Below are positions 8,614-19,450 of a DNA stretch of 64,000 bases, piece by piece; within the stretch, counting starts at the first letter, position 1; each line of letters begins with the position of its first letter. A model generated the notes under the pieces. That model saw nothing but the letters and a program-made list of their open reading frames with translations. It did not search any database and was not told where the DNA came from. The DNA lies in NCBI RefSeq assembly GCF_018130825.1, contig NZ_JAFCJS010000007.1, forward strand, positions 310,001 through 374,000, written 5' to 3'. Position numbers and translations under genes: made by a program. Source of the stretch: Bradyrhizobium liaoningense. GTDB taxonomy: Bacteria > Pseudomonadota > Alphaproteobacteria > Rhizobiales > Xanthobacteraceae.

Positions 8614-10233
8614 ATGCGTTTTGTGTCTTTCAGACCGGCGACCTCAGTCCTCGCTGTCACTGCGCTGTTGCTCATCGCCACCGCGCCGTCGCAAGCGCAA
8701 ACCAGGGCGGAGACATTGCGCTATGTGACGGGCGCATCCGTCAACACGCTCGATCCCAACATCCCCGGCTCGACCCGCGAGTCCTTCGCGCTGAGCATGA
8801 GCACCTATGACCGGCTGGTCGCGTTCGGCCGCAAGCAGCTCAACGGCAAATGGGTGTTCGATCTCGACACGATCACCGGCGAACTCGCCGAATCCTACGA
8901 GGTCAGCCCCGACGGTTTGAAGCTCACCTTCCGCCTGCGCAAGGATGCAAAATTCCAGGATGGCTCGCCCGTCACCGCCGAGGACGTCAAATGGTCGCTC
9001 GATCGCTGCGTCACCGCGCCGATCCTCGGCAAGGCGCAGCTGCTGACGGGCTCGCTGACGTCGGCCGATCAGTTCAAGGTGATCGATCCCCTCACCATCG
9101 AGGTGACGCTGCCAAAGCCGGACAAGCTTGCGCTGCCTAATCTCGCCACTGTCTACCCGATGATCATCAACTCGAAGGTCGCGAAAGAGCACGCGACGGC
9201 AGATGACCCCTGGGCGACGGCCTGGCTGAAGGAGCACACCGCCGGCAGCGGCGCCTATGCGGTCGAGAGCTTCAAGCCCGGCGAGCAGGTCATCCTCAAG
9301 CGTGACGAGAGCTGGAACCGCGGCTCGGCCAACAAGCCGGCGTTCTTCAAGCGCGTCATCGTGCAATCGGTGCCAGAGCCCGCGACCCGCGCCAACCTCG
9401 TCGAGCGCGGCGATGCTGATCTCGTGCTCGATCTGCAGGCCAGCGACGTGCAATCGTTGGAAGGCAAGGGCAAGCTCAAGGTGATCTCGACGCCGCAATA
9501 CAATGCGATCACCTTTGTCTCCATGAACAACCAGATCCCGCCGTTCGACAACGTCAATGTCCGCCGCGCCATCGCTTACGCGCTGCCCTATGAGGACATG
9601 TTCAAGGCCGCCCTGTTCGGCCGCGGTTCGCCGCTGTTCGGCGCGAGCTGGGCGGACGGCAAGCCGGCGAACGGAATCTACCCGTTCCAGCAGCCGGTGA
9701 AGCTCGACCTCGACAAGGCCAGGGAATATCTGAAGGCCGCAGGTCTCCCCGAGGGCTTCTCGACCACCTTCAGCTTCAACGTCGGCCAGGCCTCGACCGC
9801 CGAGCCGATGGCGGCTCTGGTGAAGGAATCGCTCGGCAAGATCGGGATCAAAGTCGACATCCAGAAGCTGCCGGATGCGCAGATGTCGACGCAGATCAAC
9901 GAGAAGAAGCTTCCCTTCTACACCGAAGGCATCGTCGCCTGGCTGCCGTCGACCGATTACTTCTACCGCAACTTCTACACCGGCAACCAGCGCTGGAACT
10001 ACTCTTCGATCAACAATCCGGACCTTGCCGCGATCGCGCAGGAAGCGCGCTTCGAGCCGGACAAGGCCAAGTATGAGGAAGCCGGCCGCAAGCTCAACGC
10101 GATGCACTTTGATCTGATGCCACAGATCATGCTGTGGCAGCCGAACCAGGACGCTGTCATGGCGCCCTCGATCGAAGGCTACACCTACGAGTTCCATCGC
10201 CAGGTCGACTATCGCGACGTCAGCCGCAAGTGA
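8614..10233 (+). CDS. ABC transporter substrate-binding protein, family 5 (peptide/opine type), system 1
   Basis: Periplasmic solute-binding protein of the DppA/OppA cluster C family, 539 aa. A Sec signal peptide is visible (MRFVSFRP, a hydrophobic core at about 9-25, cleavage near SQAQT). The mature protein begins with LRYVTGASVNTLDPN and contains the family signature around FRLRKDAKFQDGSPVTAEDVKWSL. It is 28 bp ahead of the permease gene and heads a five-component importer encoded by four genes. The start ATG at 8614 follows a CAGGGA ribosome site. Family members bind di- and oligopeptides, opines, nickel or glutathione; the ligand here is unknown. Confidence 0.93.
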   Translation: MRFVSFRPATSVLAVTALLLIATAPSQAQTRAETLRYVTGASVNTLDPNIPGSTRESFALSMSTYDRLVAFGRKQLNGKWVFDLDTITGELAESYEVSPDGLKLTFRLRKDAKFQDGSPVTAEDVKWSLDRCVTAPILGKAQLLTGSLTSADQFKVIDPLTIEVTLPKPDKLALPNLATVYPMIINSKVAKEHATADDPWATAWLKEHTAGSGAYAVESFKPGEQVILKRDESWNRGSANKPAFFKRVIVQSVPEPATRANLVERGDADLVLDLQASDVQSLEGKGKLKVISTPQYNAITFVSMNNQIPPFDNVNVRRAIAYALPYEDMFKAALFGRGSPLFGASWADGKPANGIYPFQQPVKLDLDKAREYLKAAGLPEGFSTTFSFNVGQASTAEPMAALVKESLGKIGIKVDIQKLPDAQMSTQINEKKLPFYTEGIVAWLPSTDYFYRNFYTGNQRWNYSSINNPDLAAIAQEARFEPDKAKYEEAGRKLNAMHFDLMPQIMLWQPNQDAVMAPSIEGYTYEFHRQVDYRDVSRK

Positions 10234-10261
10234 TATCGGGAAACGAGGGAGGCTCTGAAAG

Positions 10262-11296
10262 GTGACGACCGGTCTTGGCGCAACGATGGTGCGGGCGGGC
10301 AGGCGGCTCTTGTCGTCGCTGCCGGCGCTGTTCGGTGTGCTGGTCTTTACCTTTCTTTTGATGCGGGTCCTGCCGGGCGACCCCGCGGTGTTCTTCGCCT
10401 CGGGGCCCAATGCGGGCAAGGAGGAGATCGAGCTGATCCGCAAGCAGATGGGCCTCGACAAATCGGTGCCGGAGCAGCTCGTGTTCTATCTCTCCGACAT
10501 CGGCCACGGCAATCTCGGCCGCTCCATGATGACCGGGCAACCGGTGCTGAAGGATCTGCGCGAGCGGCTGCCGGCCTCGCTCGAGCTCACCTTCACCGCG
10601 CTGCTGATCGCGCTGATTGCGGCGGTGCCGCTCGGCGTCATCGCGGCGCTGCGGCCGGGGTCGGTCGTCGATCACGGCGTGCGGCTGTTCTGCGCCCTCG
10701 GCGTCTGCGTGCCGACCTTCGTCTCGGGCCTGCTGCTCATCTACGTCTTCTACTATCTGCTCGGGCTCGCGCCTGATCCGACCGGGCGGATCGACGTCTT
10801 CACCTCGCTGCCGCCGTCACGCACCGGCTTCCTCTCGATCGACTTCCTGCTTGCCGGCGACTTCGAGGGCTGGTGGGCGGCCTGCAAGCAGCTGATCCTG
10901 CCGGCGGTCAGCATGGCGCTGTTCGTGATCGCGCCGCTGGCGCGGATCACGCGCGCATCGATGCTGGTGTCGCTCGGCAGCGATTTCGTGCGCACCGCGC
11001 GCTCCGTCGGATTGTCCTGGCGCAAGGTCGTCGTCACCTACGCGCTGCGTAACGCGATACTACCCGTCATCACCATCGCCGGCATCGTGTTCTCGACCAT
11101 GCTGGGCGCCAATGTGCTTGTGGAGAAGGTGTTCTCCTGGCCGGGCGTTGCCTCCTATGCGCTCGATGCGCTGCTGTCGTCCGACTATGCGCCGGTGCAA
11201 GGTTTCGTGCTGCTGATGGCGAGCTTGTTCGTGCTGGTCAATCTCGTGGTCGATATCTGCTATGGCATCGCCGATCCCAGGGTGTCGATCGAATGA
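10262..11296 (+). CDS. ABC transporter permease, DppB/OppB type, system 1
   Basis: Inner-membrane permease of 344 aa with six predicted transmembrane helices. The N-terminus LPALFGVLVFTFLLMRVLPGDP is the standard DppB/OppB start, and the EAA loop ITRASMLVSLGSDFVRTARS contacts the ATPase. The GTG at 10262 is chosen because it follows GGGAGG by a normal distance; an ATG at 10286 is the alternative. Its stop overlaps the start of the second permease (ATGA at 11293), so the pair is translationally coupled. Confidence 0.93.
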   Translation: MTTGLGATMVRAGRRLLSSLPALFGVLVFTFLLMRVLPGDPAVFFASGPNAGKEEIELIRKQMGLDKSVPEQLVFYLSDIGHGNLGRSMMTGQPVLKDLRERLPASLELTFTALLIALIAAVPLGVIAALRPGSVVDHGVRLFCALGVCVPTFVSGLLLIYVFYYLLGLAPDPTGRIDVFTSLPPSRTGFLSIDFLLAGDFEGWWAACKQLILPAVSMALFVIAPLARITRASMLVSLGSDFVRTARSVGLSWRKVVVTYALRNAILPVITIAGIVFSTMLGANVLVEKVFSWPGVASYALDALLSSDYAPVQGFVLLMASLFVLVNLVVDICYGIADPRVSIE

Positions 11297-12141
11297 CCAG
11301 CGCAACCCTCCGCCATTCGGTCTGGATCCTGCGAGGCAACCCGCTGACGGCCGTGGCCGCAGCCGGGGTGACGGTGTTCGTCCTGCTCGCGATCTTCGGC
11401 CCCTGGATCGTGCCCTATGATCCCGTGGTCTCCAATGTCTCGGAGGCATTGCAGCCGCCAAGCGCGGCGCATCTCGCCGGCACCGACCAGCTCGGGCGCG
11501 ATGTGTTCAGTCGGCTCATCATCGCCGCGCGGCTTGATCTGGCCATCGCCGTCTCCGCGGTCGGCATCTCCTTCGTGATCGGCGCCGTGGTCGGTTCCTT
11601 CTGCGGCTATGCCGGCGGCCGGCTCGATCGCGCGGTCGGCCGCTTCGTCGACGTGATGATGGCTTTTCCGCTGTTCGTGCTGGCGATGGCGATGGTCGCG
11701 GCGCTCGGCAACCGGATCGAGAACATCGTGATCGCGACCGCGATCATCAATCTTCCCTTCTACATCCGTTTCGCGCGCGCCGAGGTCAATGTCCGCCGCA
11801 ATGTCGGCTGGGTCGAGGCCGCGCGCGCCTGCGGCGAGAGCCATTTCTCGGTGGTGCTGCGTTTCCTGCTGCCGAACATCCTGCCGGCGATGGCGGTGCA
11901 GATCTCGCTCAATCTCGGCTGGGCCATTCTCAATGCCGCGGGCCTGTCCTTCATCGGCCTCGGCGTCAAGCCGCCGACGCCGGAATGGGGCATCATGGTC
12001 GCGGAGGGCGCGCGCTTCATTTCGACGGGACGCTGGTGGCTGGTGGCCTTTCCGGGCCTTGCGCTGATGATGGCCGTGCTGTGCTTCAACCTGCTCGGGG
12101 ACGGGATGCGGGATATTCTCGATCCCCGCATGCGCACATGA
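11293..12141 (+). CDS. ABC transporter permease, DppC/OppC type, system 1
   Basis: Second inner-membrane permease of importer 1, 282 aa. The motif LAGTDQLGRDVFSRLIIAAR and the EAA loop VEAARACGESHFSVVLRFLLPN identify the DppC/OppC family, and five to six transmembrane helices are expected. It ends in the family signature LLGDGMRDILDPRMR. It overlaps the neighbouring genes by 4 bp at both ends, so the transporter genes are tightly coupled. Confidence 0.93.
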   Translation: MTSATLRHSVWILRGNPLTAVAAAGVTVFVLLAIFGPWIVPYDPVVSNVSEALQPPSAAHLAGTDQLGRDVFSRLIIAARLDLAIAVSAVGISFVIGAVVGSFCGYAGGRLDRAVGRFVDVMMAFPLFVLAMAMVAALGNRIENIVIATAIINLPFYIRFARAEVNVRRNVGWVEAARACGESHFSVVLRFLLPNILPAMAVQISLNLGWAILNAAGLSFIGLGVKPPTPEWGIMVAEGARFISTGRWWLVAFPGLALMMAVLCFNLLGDGMRDILDPRMRT

Positions 12142-13808
12142 GCGAGGAACTGCTCAGGATCGAGGACCTCCACGTCTCGTTCTCGACGCGGCGCGGTATG
12201 GTCGAGGCCGTGCGCGGCGTGACGCTCTCGGTCGGGCAGGGCGAGATGCTCGGCCTTGTCGGCGAGAGCGGCTCGGGCAAGTCGGTGACCGGCTTTGCGA
12301 CGACGCGGCTGCTCGATGCCGCCGGCCGCGTCACCGGCGGCAAGATCCTGTTTCGCGGGCAGGACGTGACGAAGCTCCGGGGCGACGACCTTCGTCATCT
12401 CCAGGGCGCCGCGATGTCGATGATCTTCCAGAATCCGCGGGCGGCGCTCAATCCGATCCGGGCGATCGGCCTGCAGATCGCGGACGCGATCCTCACCCAC
12501 AAGCGGATTTCCAAGGACGCCGCGCGCGCCGAGGCGCTGGACCTGCTGCGCGCGGTCCAGATCCGCGATCCGGAGGCGCGGATGAATGCCTATCCGCACG
12601 AGCTGTCCGGCGGCATGTGCCAGCGCGTCATGATCGCGATCGCGATCTCCTGCAATCCCGCACTCCTGATCGCGGACGAGCCGACCACCGGTCTGGACGT
12701 CACCACGCAGAAGGTGGTGATGGATCTGCTCGCGGACATCGCCGCCGCGCGCGGCATGGCGACGATCCTGATCACGCACGATCTCGGGCTCGCCGCACGC
12801 TATTGCCGCCGCATCGCGGTGATGGAGCGCGGCCGCATCGTCGAGGAGGCGAGCCCCAGGACGCTCTTCAGCGCGCCGCAGCACGCCTATACGAGGCGGC
12901 TCGTCGCGGCATCGCCGACCGCGACGTCCCGGATCGGGGATCTCGTGACCGAGGAGGAGCGGGAGCGTTACGCGACCGTTGTCAGCAAGCCCAGGCAGGA
13001 GCCAGCACACGGGACGCCGCCGCTGCTGGAGGTGCGCAAGCTCGCGAAGCGCTTCGACCAGGGCTCTGCTGCGGTTGCCGACTTCTCGATGACGATGGCC
13101 GGCGGCGAGAGCGTCGGGCTCGTCGGCGAGTCCGGCTCCGGCAAGAGCACGACGTCGCGGATGATCTGCCGTCTGATCGATCCGAGCGAGGGCGACATCG
13201 TGTTCGACGGGCAGTCGATCGGCCACGTGGCGGCGCGCGACTTCCATCGCTCGCGCTTTCGCAAAGACATCCAGATGGTGTTCCAGGATCCGAACGAAAG
13301 CCTCAATCCGCGCTACACGGCGTTCGACTGTATCGCCCATCCCCTGATGCGGCTCGACGGCATGCGCGCCGGCGATGCGCTGCGCAAGCGGGTGGAAGAA
13401 TGCGCCGAGCGGGTGGGCTTGCCGCTCGACCTGTTGCCGCGTTTCCCGCACCAGCTCTCCGGCGGCCAGAAGGCCCGCGTCGGCATTGCCCGCGCCATCG
13501 CCTGCCGGCCGCGGCTCCTCGTGCTGGACGAGCCGACCGCCGCACTCGACGTCTCCGTGCAGGCGGTTGTGCTGCAGCTGCTCGATCGCCTCAGGCGCGA
13601 GAACGACATCGCGCTACTGTTCGTCAGCCACGATCTCAACGTCGTGCGCATGCTGTGCGACCGCACCATCGTGCTCCGCAATGGCGGCATCGTGGAGCAG
13701 GGGGAGAGCCGGGCGCTGTTCGACAATCCGAAGACCGACTACACCCGCAAGCTGGTCGAGGCGATTCCGCATATCGAGACCGGCGAGGTGCTCGCGGCTG
13801 CCCTCTAG
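12138..13808 (+). CDS. dual-domain ABC transporter ATP-binding protein, system 1
   Basis: A 556-aa fusion of the DppD-like and DppF-like ATPases in one chain, as in GsiA/YejF-type proteins. The first Walker A GESGSGKS is at 42-49 with an LSGGM signature; the second, again GESGSGKS, is at 330-337 with an LSGGQ signature. Each half has a Walker B ending in DEPT. The ATG at 12138 overlaps the permease stop (ATGA); in-frame sequence upstream is not homologous. It powers import by the two permeases encoded just upstream and is the last gene of importer 1. Confidence 0.93.
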   Translation: MSEELLRIEDLHVSFSTRRGMVEAVRGVTLSVGQGEMLGLVGESGSGKSVTGFATTRLLDAAGRVTGGKILFRGQDVTKLRGDDLRHLQGAAMSMIFQNPRAALNPIRAIGLQIADAILTHKRISKDAARAEALDLLRAVQIRDPEARMNAYPHELSGGMCQRVMIAIAISCNPALLIADEPTTGLDVTTQKVVMDLLADIAAARGMATILITHDLGLAARYCRRIAVMERGRIVEEASPRTLFSAPQHAYTRRLVAASPTATSRIGDLVTEEERERYATVVSKPRQEPAHGTPPLLEVRKLAKRFDQGSAAVADFSMTMAGGESVGLVGESGSGKSTTSRMICRLIDPSEGDIVFDGQSIGHVAARDFHRSRFRKDIQMVFQDPNESLNPRYTAFDCIAHPLMRLDGMRAGDALRKRVEECAERVGLPLDLLPRFPHQLSGGQKARVGIARAIACRPRLLVLDEPTAALDVSVQAVVLQLLDRLRRENDIALLFVSHDLNVVRMLCDRTIVLRNGGIVEQGESRALFDNPKTDYTRKLVEAIPHIETGEVLAAAL

Positions 13809-13882
13809 GGACGTGCAAGTCAACGTGGGTCAGCCAAAAAGTCGGTGAGATCCCGGCTGGCGAAGGGGCATTGAGTGGCATA

Positions 13883-13900
13883 CCATTTGCTTGCAAATGG
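13883..13900. promoter_or_regulatory. 18-bp palindromic operator candidate upstream of importer 2
   Basis: CCATTTGC-TT-GCAAATGG is a perfect inverted repeat with 8-bp arms and a 2-bp centre, in the 155-bp gap between importers 1 and 2 and 64 bp ahead of the Tat-exported binding protein start. Its compactness and symmetry fit a dimeric helix-turn-helix repressor site rather than a terminator, as the 2-nt loop cannot form a hairpin and no T run follows. The regulator is unknown. I saw no second copy in the window. Confidence 0.5.
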
Positions 13901-13963
13901 GCTCGGTTTCACTTGCCCTTGGCCAATGAACAGCTGGCATCGCGGCACTATCGGGAGGACTTC

Positions 13964-15568
13964 ATGGATCGCAGGACGGTATTGAAGGGATTGGCTGGCG
14001 CGGGCGGTCTGGCATTGACGGGCGGCCTGTCGGCCCCGGCGATCGCACAGGGCGCGGCGGCCCGCACCCTGCGTTTCGTGCCGCAGGCCAATCTCGCCAA
14101 TTTCGATCCGATCTGGGGTACCCAATATGTCGTGCGCAATGCGGCCGCGATGGTCTGGGACACGCTCTACGGCATCGATTCCTCGTTCCAGCCGCAGCGG
14201 CAGATGGTCGAGTCCGAGGAAGTGACGGACGACGGTACGACCTGGACGTTCAAGCTGCGCCCGGGCCTCAAATTCCACGACGGCGAGCCGGTGCGGAGCA
14301 AGGACGTCGTCGCGAGCCTCACCCGCTGGGCGGCGCGCGATCCGATGGGCCTGATGATCAAGGCGCTCCAGCAGGAGCTCACGGCCGTCGACGACCGCAC
14401 CTTCAAATGGGTGCTGAAGCAGCCTTTCCCGAAAATGCTCTATGCGCTGGGCAAGAACAATTCGCCATGCGCCTTCATCATGCCCGAGCGCATCGCGCAG
14501 ACCGACCCGTTCAAGCAGATCTCGGAATATGTCGGCTCTGGTCCGCTGAAGTTCGCCAAGAGCGAATGGGTCCCCGGCGCCAAGGCGGTGTTCGAGAAGT
14601 TCGCGGACTATTCGCCGCGGCAGGAGAAGTCGTCCTGGCTGGCCGGCGGCAAGCAGGTGATGGTCGATCGCGTCGAGTGGGTGATCATGCCGGATCCGGC
14701 AACGGCTGCAGCCGCATTGCAGAACGGCGAGATCGACTGGTGGGAGAATCCGATCGCGGATCTCGTTCCGGTTCTGAAGAAGAACAAGAACATCAGCGTC
14801 GATATCGGCGATCCTCTCGGCAATATCGGCTCCTTCCGCATGAACTTCCTCTACCCGCCGTTCAACGACGTCAAGGCGCGGCGTGCGGTGCTCATGGCGC
14901 TGAGCCAGGAAGACTACATGCGCGCGATCGTCGGCGACGACAATTCGCTGTGGAAGCCGCTGCCCGGTTACTTCACGCCGGATACGCCGCTCTACACCGA
15001 AGTGGGTGGAGAGATTCTGAAGGGCAAGCGCGATCTGGACGCCGCCAAGAAGCTGCTCGCCGAGAGCGGCTATTCCGGCCAGCCGGTGACGTGTCTCGTC
15101 GCGCAGGACCAGCCGATCACCAAGGCGATGGGCGACGTGACCGCCGACCTCCTCAAGAAGCTCGGCATGAATGTCGACTTCGTGGCGACCGATTGGGGCA
15201 CGGTCGGCTCCCGCCGCGCGCAGAAGACACCGCCCGGACAGGGCGGCTGGAACATGTTCCACACTTGGCATGCGGGTGCGGATTGCGTCAATCCGGCCCC
15301 CTACACCGCCATTCGCGCCAATGGCGACAAGGCCTGGTTCGGCTGGCCGACCAGCGCAGGCACCGAAAAGGAGGTCACGTCGTGGTTCGAGGCCAAGAAT
15401 GCCGACGAGGAGAAGGCCGCCATCGGCCGTCTCAACAAGGCGGCGATCGATGACGTCGTCTACGCTCCGACCGGCTTCTTCCTGAGCTACACCGCGTGGC
15501 GCAAGAACGTGTCGGGCGTCACCAAGGGACCGTTGCCCTTGTTCTGGGGCGTGTCGAAGTCCGCTTGA
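13964..15568 (+). CDS. ABC transporter substrate-binding protein, family 5, Tat-exported, system 2
   Basis: Periplasmic solute-binding protein of 534 aa. The N-terminus MDRRTVLKGLAGAGGLALTG carries a twin-arginine motif (RRTVLKG) and a mild hydrophobic segment ending near APAIAQG, so it is probably exported folded by Tat, unlike the Sec-type binding proteins of importers 1 and 3. The mature part has the family 5 signature around FKLRPGLKFHDGEPVRSKDV. The ATG at 13964 follows GGGAGG; the much longer in-frame extension upstream overlaps the previous gene and is not coding. It heads an operon with two permeases and two separate ATPases. The ligand is unknown. Confidence 0.93.
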   Translation: MDRRTVLKGLAGAGGLALTGGLSAPAIAQGAAARTLRFVPQANLANFDPIWGTQYVVRNAAAMVWDTLYGIDSSFQPQRQMVESEEVTDDGTTWTFKLRPGLKFHDGEPVRSKDVVASLTRWAARDPMGLMIKALQQELTAVDDRTFKWVLKQPFPKMLYALGKNNSPCAFIMPERIAQTDPFKQISEYVGSGPLKFAKSEWVPGAKAVFEKFADYSPRQEKSSWLAGGKQVMVDRVEWVIMPDPATAAAALQNGEIDWWENPIADLVPVLKKNKNISVDIGDPLGNIGSFRMNFLYPPFNDVKARRAVLMALSQEDYMRAIVGDDNSLWKPLPGYFTPDTPLYTEVGGEILKGKRDLDAAKKLLAESGYSGQPVTCLVAQDQPITKAMGDVTADLLKKLGMNVDFVATDWGTVGSRRAQKTPPGQGGWNMFHTWHAGADCVNPAPYTAIRANGDKAWFGWPTSAGTEKEVTSWFEAKNADEEKAAIGRLNKAAIDDVVYAPTGFFLSYTAWRKNVSGVTKGPLPLFWGVSKSA

Positions 15569-15585
15569 TCGTGCGTTGAGGCCAG

Positions 15586-16527
15586 ATGCTCTCCTACATC
15601 CTCCGTCGCATCGTCGCGACCTTGCCGGTCATGGCAATCGTCGCGCTGTTCGTGTTCAGCCTGCTTTACATCGCGCCCGGTGATCCGGCCGTGGTGATCG
15701 CGGGCGATCAGGCAAGCCCGGAGGATGTGGAACGCATCCGCCAGAGCCTCGGCCTCGACCGGCCCTTCCTGGTCCAGTTCGGAAGCTGGGTCTGGCGCAT
15801 CCTGCATGGTGATCTCGGCACCTCGATCTTCACCAATCTGCCGGTCTCGGCGATGATCGGGCAGCGTCTCGGACCGACGCTGTCGCTGATGATCGTCACG
15901 CTGCTGCTCACGATCGTGGTGGCGGTGCCGCTCGGCGTGGTGGCGGCGTGGAAGGCCGGCAGCCTGATCGACCGCGTCATCATGGGCTTTGCCGTGTTCG
16001 GCTTCTCGCTGCCCGTCTTCGTGGTCGGCTACATGCTCGCCTACATTTTCGCGCTCGAGCTCGAATGGCTCCCGGTGCAGGGCTACACGCCGCTGACCCA
16101 GGGTTTCTGGCCGTGGCTGGAAAACCTGATCCTGCCGGCGATCGCGCTCGGCTGTGTCTACATCGCGCTGGTCGCGCGCATCACGCGCGCCGCCATGCTC
16201 GAAGTCCTGCAGCAGGATTATATCCGCACCGCCAAGGCCAAGGGCCTGGGGCAGGGCGGCATCCTGTTCATTCATGCGCTGAAGAACGCTGCGGTGCCGA
16301 TCGTGACCGTGATCGGGATCGGCATCGCGCTGCTGATCGGCGGCGCGGTCGTCACCGAAAGCGTGTTCGCGATTCCCGGCCTCGGCCGGCTCACGATCGA
16401 TGCGATCCTGCGCCGCGACTATCCCGTCATCCAGGGCATCGTGCTGCTGTTCAGCTTCGTCTACGTCCTCGTCAATCTGATGATCGACGTCACCTATACG
16501 CTCGTTGACCCGAGGATCCGCTATTGA
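15586..16527 (+). CDS. ABC transporter permease, DppB/OppB type, system 2
   Basis: A 313-aa inner-membrane permease starting MLSYILRRIVATLPVMAIVALFVFSLLYIAPGDPA. Six helices are expected; the EAA loop ITRAAMLEVLQQDYIRTAKAKG is canonical, and the C-terminus ends in the family motif DVTYTLVDPRIRY. It follows the binding protein by 17 bp. The next gene begins with a TTG that overlaps this stop codon. Confidence 0.94.
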   Translation: MLSYILRRIVATLPVMAIVALFVFSLLYIAPGDPAVVIAGDQASPEDVERIRQSLGLDRPFLVQFGSWVWRILHGDLGTSIFTNLPVSAMIGQRLGPTLSLMIVTLLLTIVVAVPLGVVAAWKAGSLIDRVIMGFAVFGFSLPVFVVGYMLAYIFALELEWLPVQGYTPLTQGFWPWLENLILPAIALGCVYIALVARITRAAMLEVLQQDYIRTAKAKGLGQGGILFIHALKNAAVPIVTVIGIGIALLIGGAVVTESVFAIPGLGRLTIDAILRRDYPVIQGIVLLFSFVYVLVNLMIDVTYTLVDPRIRY

Positions 16528-17447
16528 CCGACACCACCGTCAATCCGCAATCGCTTCCGGCCGGCCTCGTTCTCGCGCCGCAACTGCCGGAGATCCTCCG
16601 GCCGGTCAAGATCCGGCGCGGCTTCATCGGCCTGTTGCGCGGCCATCCGACGGTCGCGATCGGCGGCGCGCTGCTGCTGAGCCTGGTGCTGATCGCGATC
16701 TTCGCGCCCTATCTCGGAACCGTCGATCCGACCGCGCTTGCGCCGGCAAAACGTACGCGCGCGCCGTCGGCCGATTTCTGGTTCGGCACCGATGTGCTCG
16801 GCCGCGACATCTATTCGCGCGTGCTGTTTGGCGCCCGGGTCTCGCTGACGGTCGGCCTGTCGGTCGCGATCTTCGCGTCCGCCGCCGGTCTCGCCATCGG
16901 CATCGTCTCCGGCTTCATCCGCTGGGCCGATGGCATTTTGATGCGCTTCATGGACGGCCTGATGTCGATCCCGCCGATCCTGCTGGCGATCGCGCTGATG
17001 GCGTTGACGCGCGGCAGCGTCGGCAACGTCATCCTCGCGATCACCATCGCCGAGATTCCGCGCGTCTCGCGCCTCGTCCGCAGCGTCGTGCTGTCGCTGC
17101 GCGAGCAGCCTTATGTGGACGCGGCGGTCGCCTGCGGCACACGCACGCCGATGATCATCATCCGCCACATCCTGCCCAACACGCTCGCGCCGATGCTGGT
17201 GCAGGCGACCTATATCTGCGCCAGCGCCATGATCACGGAGGCGATCCTGTCCTTCATCGGCGCCGGCACGCCGCCCACCATTCCCTCCTGGGGCAACATC
17301 ATGGCCGAGGGCCGCGCGCTGTGGCAGGTCAAGCCCTACATCGTGTTCTTCCCTGCGGTGTTCCTGTCCGTCACCGTGCTCGCGGTGAACCTGCTCGGCG
17401 ACGGCCTTCGCGATGCGCTCGATCCGCGCATGGCCAAGAGCCTGTGA
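16524..17447 (+). CDS. ABC transporter permease, DppC/OppC type, system 2
   Basis: A 307-aa permease with the DppC/OppC signatures FWFGTDVLGRDIYSRVLFGARVS and LLGDGLRDALDPRMAK. The start is taken as the TTG at 16524, which overlaps the previous stop (TTGA) and follows GAGGA by a normal distance; no ATG occurs early enough to preserve the domain. A long soluble N-terminal tail precedes the first helix. It forms the translocation pore with the preceding permease. Confidence 0.92.
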   Translation: MTDTTVNPQSLPAGLVLAPQLPEILRPVKIRRGFIGLLRGHPTVAIGGALLLSLVLIAIFAPYLGTVDPTALAPAKRTRAPSADFWFGTDVLGRDIYSRVLFGARVSLTVGLSVAIFASAAGLAIGIVSGFIRWADGILMRFMDGLMSIPPILLAIALMALTRGSVGNVILAITIAEIPRVSRLVRSVVLSLREQPYVDAAVACGTRTPMIIIRHILPNTLAPMLVQATYICASAMITEAILSFIGAGTPPTIPSWGNIMAEGRALWQVKPYIVFFPAVFLSVTVLAVNLLGDGLRDALDPRMAKSL

Positions 17448-17465
17448 TAGTGCGGGGCTGATCAG

Positions 17466-18451
<986 letters not shown>

Positions 18452-18455
<4 letters not shown>

Positions 18456-19435
18456 GTCCTCCGCTGCTCCAGGTCAACGACCTCAAGAAGCATTTTCCGA
18501 TCAACAAGGGCCTGTTCGGGCGACAAACCGAATTCGTCTATGCAGTCGACGGCGTGTCGTTCGAGATCGCCCGCGGCGAGACCTTGTCGCTGGTCGGCGA
18601 ATCCGGCTGCGGCAAATCGACGGTCGGCCGCGCCATCCTGCGGCTGTTCGAGATCACTTCGGGTCAGGTCATCCTCGACGGCCAGAGGATCGACGACGCG
18701 CATCCGAGCACGATGCGCCAGATGCGCCGCCGTGTGCAGGTCGTGTTCCAGGACCCGTTCTCCAGCCTCAACCCGCGCATGCGCGTGCGCGACATCCTGG
18801 CTGAGCCGATCCGCAATTTCGGCCTCGCCAAATCCAAGGAGGATCTCGAGGTTCGCGTCACGGAGCTGATGGACACCGTACGTTTGCCGCGCGAGGCGCT
18901 GAACCGCCGACCGCACGAATTCTCCGGCGGCCAGCGCCAGCGCATCGGCATCGCGCGCGCGCTCGCGGCCGAGCCCGAGCTGATCGTGTGCGACGAGGCG
19001 GTCTCGGCGCTCGACGTCTCGGTCAAGGCGCAGGTCGTCAATCTGCTGCAGGACCTTCAGCAGAAATTCGGCCTCGCGCTGCTGTTCATCAGCCATGACC
19101 TCGCCATCGTCGAGCACATGACCCATCGCGTCGCGGTGATGTATCTCGGCAAGATCGTCGAGGTGGCGCCGCGCCGCGAGATCTTTGCCGCGCCGAGGCA
19201 TCCCTACACCAAGGCGCTGCTCTCGGCGGTGCCGCTGCCCGAGCCCGGCGCCCAGCGCAATCCGATCATCCTCGGCGGCGACGTGCCGAGCCCGATCAAT
19301 CCGCCGAAGGGATGCCGCTTCCACACCCGCTGCCCGTTCGTGTTCGACCGGTGCCGGACCGAGGAGCCGACGCTCCGCGCGGCCGGAGACGAGCAGTGGG
19401 TGGCGTGCCACCTCGATGCATTGCCGGCGGGGTGA
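18452..19435 (+). CDS. ABC transporter ATP-binding protein, DppF/OppF type, system 2
   Basis: A 327-aa ATPase pairing with the preceding one as a heterodimer. Motifs are Walker A GESGCGKS (about 50-57), signature FSGGQRQRIGIARAL, Walker B LIVCDEAVSALD and the C-terminal cysteine extension GCRFHTRCPF...DRC...ACH. DEAVS in place of DEPT is common in the DppF branch. Last gene of importer 2; the convergent aminotransferase ends 15 bp beyond. Confidence 0.94.
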
Positions 19436-19450
19436 GGCCCGGCTGCGCCG

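Noticed and set aside
12617..13963. A long in-frame extension ahead of the Tat-type binding protein as part of the gene.
   Set aside because: It overlaps the ATPase gene in another frame, has shadow-like composition, and a normal ATG, ribosome site and twin-arginine signal occur at 13964.
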